Below are positions 4,613 to 5,289 of a stretch of DNA of 5,289 bases, piece by piece; position 1 is the stretch's first letter, and the number at the start of each line of letters is the position of its first letter. The notes under the pieces are model-generated. The model saw only the letters and a program-made list of their open reading frames with translations, had not been told where the DNA came from and ran no database searches. The translations under genes were made by a program, and so were the position numbers. The DNA comes from an uncultured Clostridia bacterium (GTDB taxonomy: Bacteria; Bacillota; Clostridia; Christensenellales; CAG-314). The stretch spans positions 1 to 5,289 of the forward strand of contig CALGIK010000182.1 in NCBI GenBank assembly GCA_937915515.1. Reading direction: 5' to 3'.

Positions 4613-5289
4613 ATGAAAAAACGTATTTCGTTGTTTATATTTTTAACGGCGTTGTGCTTTTGTCTTGCAGGCGCATTTTTAAACTACCCGACTGTCTGCG
4701 CAAATTCGCAGCCCAATGTCAGTTTAAGCAATCCCCGTGCAATTGCATCTAACTCAACGGAGCTTTTTGTCGCCGACACTATTGAGGAAAACCAGTCAGA
4801 GTATACCATTGTTCATCGTATAGGCGAAAGCGTAACAAGTTATTTTTTGGACTTTAGCGTGCCCGGCGTAACTCTTGATATGTGCGTAAACGACAATTAT
4901 ATATTTTTGATGCAGCAAGACAAAATATTAATTTACGATTATACTTTATCCGACTCTCCCGTTAAGGAATTTAATCAAAAAGGTCTGCTTGCTTTTGCGG
5001 TTAGCGGCGATTATTTATTTTTTGCTTACACGTCTAACGGTTTTAATTATATCGGTGCATTTTTATATCAGCAAAACGAATTGACTGCTTTAAACCCGTA
5101 TAATTATTATTCTACTCAAATACGTTTTCTGGAAGCGGGTCAAGAAGGCAAAGCGGCTGTTTTTTTTGAAACAGAAAGTCAAAGTTTTTTTCAAACTATA
5201 AAAGTTGAGCAAAGCAGTGTTCTTGCCGAAACGCCTACCAATTTGCCGCCTGATAGTTTTAACGGTGTTATAGGCATTATTAACTACGG
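4613..5289 (+). CDS. Secreted beta-propeller-like protein, N-terminal 225 residues (3' end beyond window)
   Basis: My translation from the ATG at 4613 is open to the right edge. Residues 1-30 are a signal peptide (MKKR, hydrophobic core, likely cut after VCA); there is no proper lipobox. The mature part begins with SNPRAIASNSTELFVADT (39-56), which resembles an NHL/YVTN-type propeller blade (P-x-x-I-A ... L-[FY]-V-A-D-T). Further strand pairs of the same rhythm follow, such as LDMCVNDNYIFLMQQDKILIYDY and LLAFAVSGDYLFFAYTSNG. This suggests an extracellular beta-propeller used for binding. No catalytic motif is visible. The start is supported by AAAGG, 9 bases upstream, and by a strong promoter. 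It lies divergent from the phage block, on the same strand as the SH3-like gene at 3006 and with a similar exported character. It may be host chromosome or a second cargo gene. The partial protein cannot be assigned further. Confidence 0.8.
   Translation, partial: MKKRISLFIFLTALCFCLAGAFLNYPTVCANSQPNVSLSNPRAIASNSTELFVADTIEENQSEYTIVHRIGESVTSYFLDFSVPGVTLDMCVNDNYIFLMQQDKILIYDYTLSDSPVKEFNQKGLLAFAVSGDYLFFAYTSNGFNYIGAFLYQQNELTALNPYNYYSTQIRFLEAGQEGKAAVFFETESQSFFQTIKVEQSSVLAETPTNLPPDSFNGVIGIINY

Overview
The window looks like the edge of a prophage, or a prophage remnant, in an AT-rich Gram-positive-type bacterium. A clostridial or related Bacillota host is my best guess. It rests on purine-rich Shine-Dalgarno sites, sigma-A-like promoters, standard stop codons including TGA, and secreted proteins with SH3-like and beta-propeller-like repeats. 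I cannot name a genus.

Phage block, minus strand, transcribed leftwards from about 4289 to base 1. In transcription order it holds a 158-residue sigma-region-4/ArpU-like regulator (4289-3813), the terminase large subunit (2928-1495), a 105-residue protein with a motif resembling the C-terminal part of small terminase subunits (1520-1203), and a portal protein that runs off the left edge (1206-1). The last three overlap: the small ORF overlaps terL by 26 bases and shares an ATGA with the portal gene, so they form one tightly coupled DNA-packaging operon. TerL pumps DNA into the prohead through the portal, and the regulator would drive late transcription.

A plus-strand gene (3006-3812) sits inside the phage block, between the regulator and terL, where a small terminase gene often lies. 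It encodes a secreted, membrane-anchored protein with two SH3-like domains. Its stop codon directly abuts the regulator's stop codon with no spacer. Leftward phage transcription would therefore cross it antisense. It behaves like a phage cargo (moron) gene or a later insertion.

Right flank. Positions 4290-4612 are an AT-rich, gene-free regulatory region with the leftward start of the phage block, several palindromes and a good rightward sigma-A promoter. That promoter drives a secreted beta-propeller-like protein (4613 to the right edge, incomplete). No integrase, repressor, att site, tRNA, IS element or CRISPR array is visible.

The main points of interest are the sense-reversed surface-protein gene inside the packaging operon, the absent or relocated small terminase subunit, a 9-base element shared ahead of the two leftward phage starts, and a terL start without a Shine-Dalgarno sequence. 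None of these by itself proves a new system.
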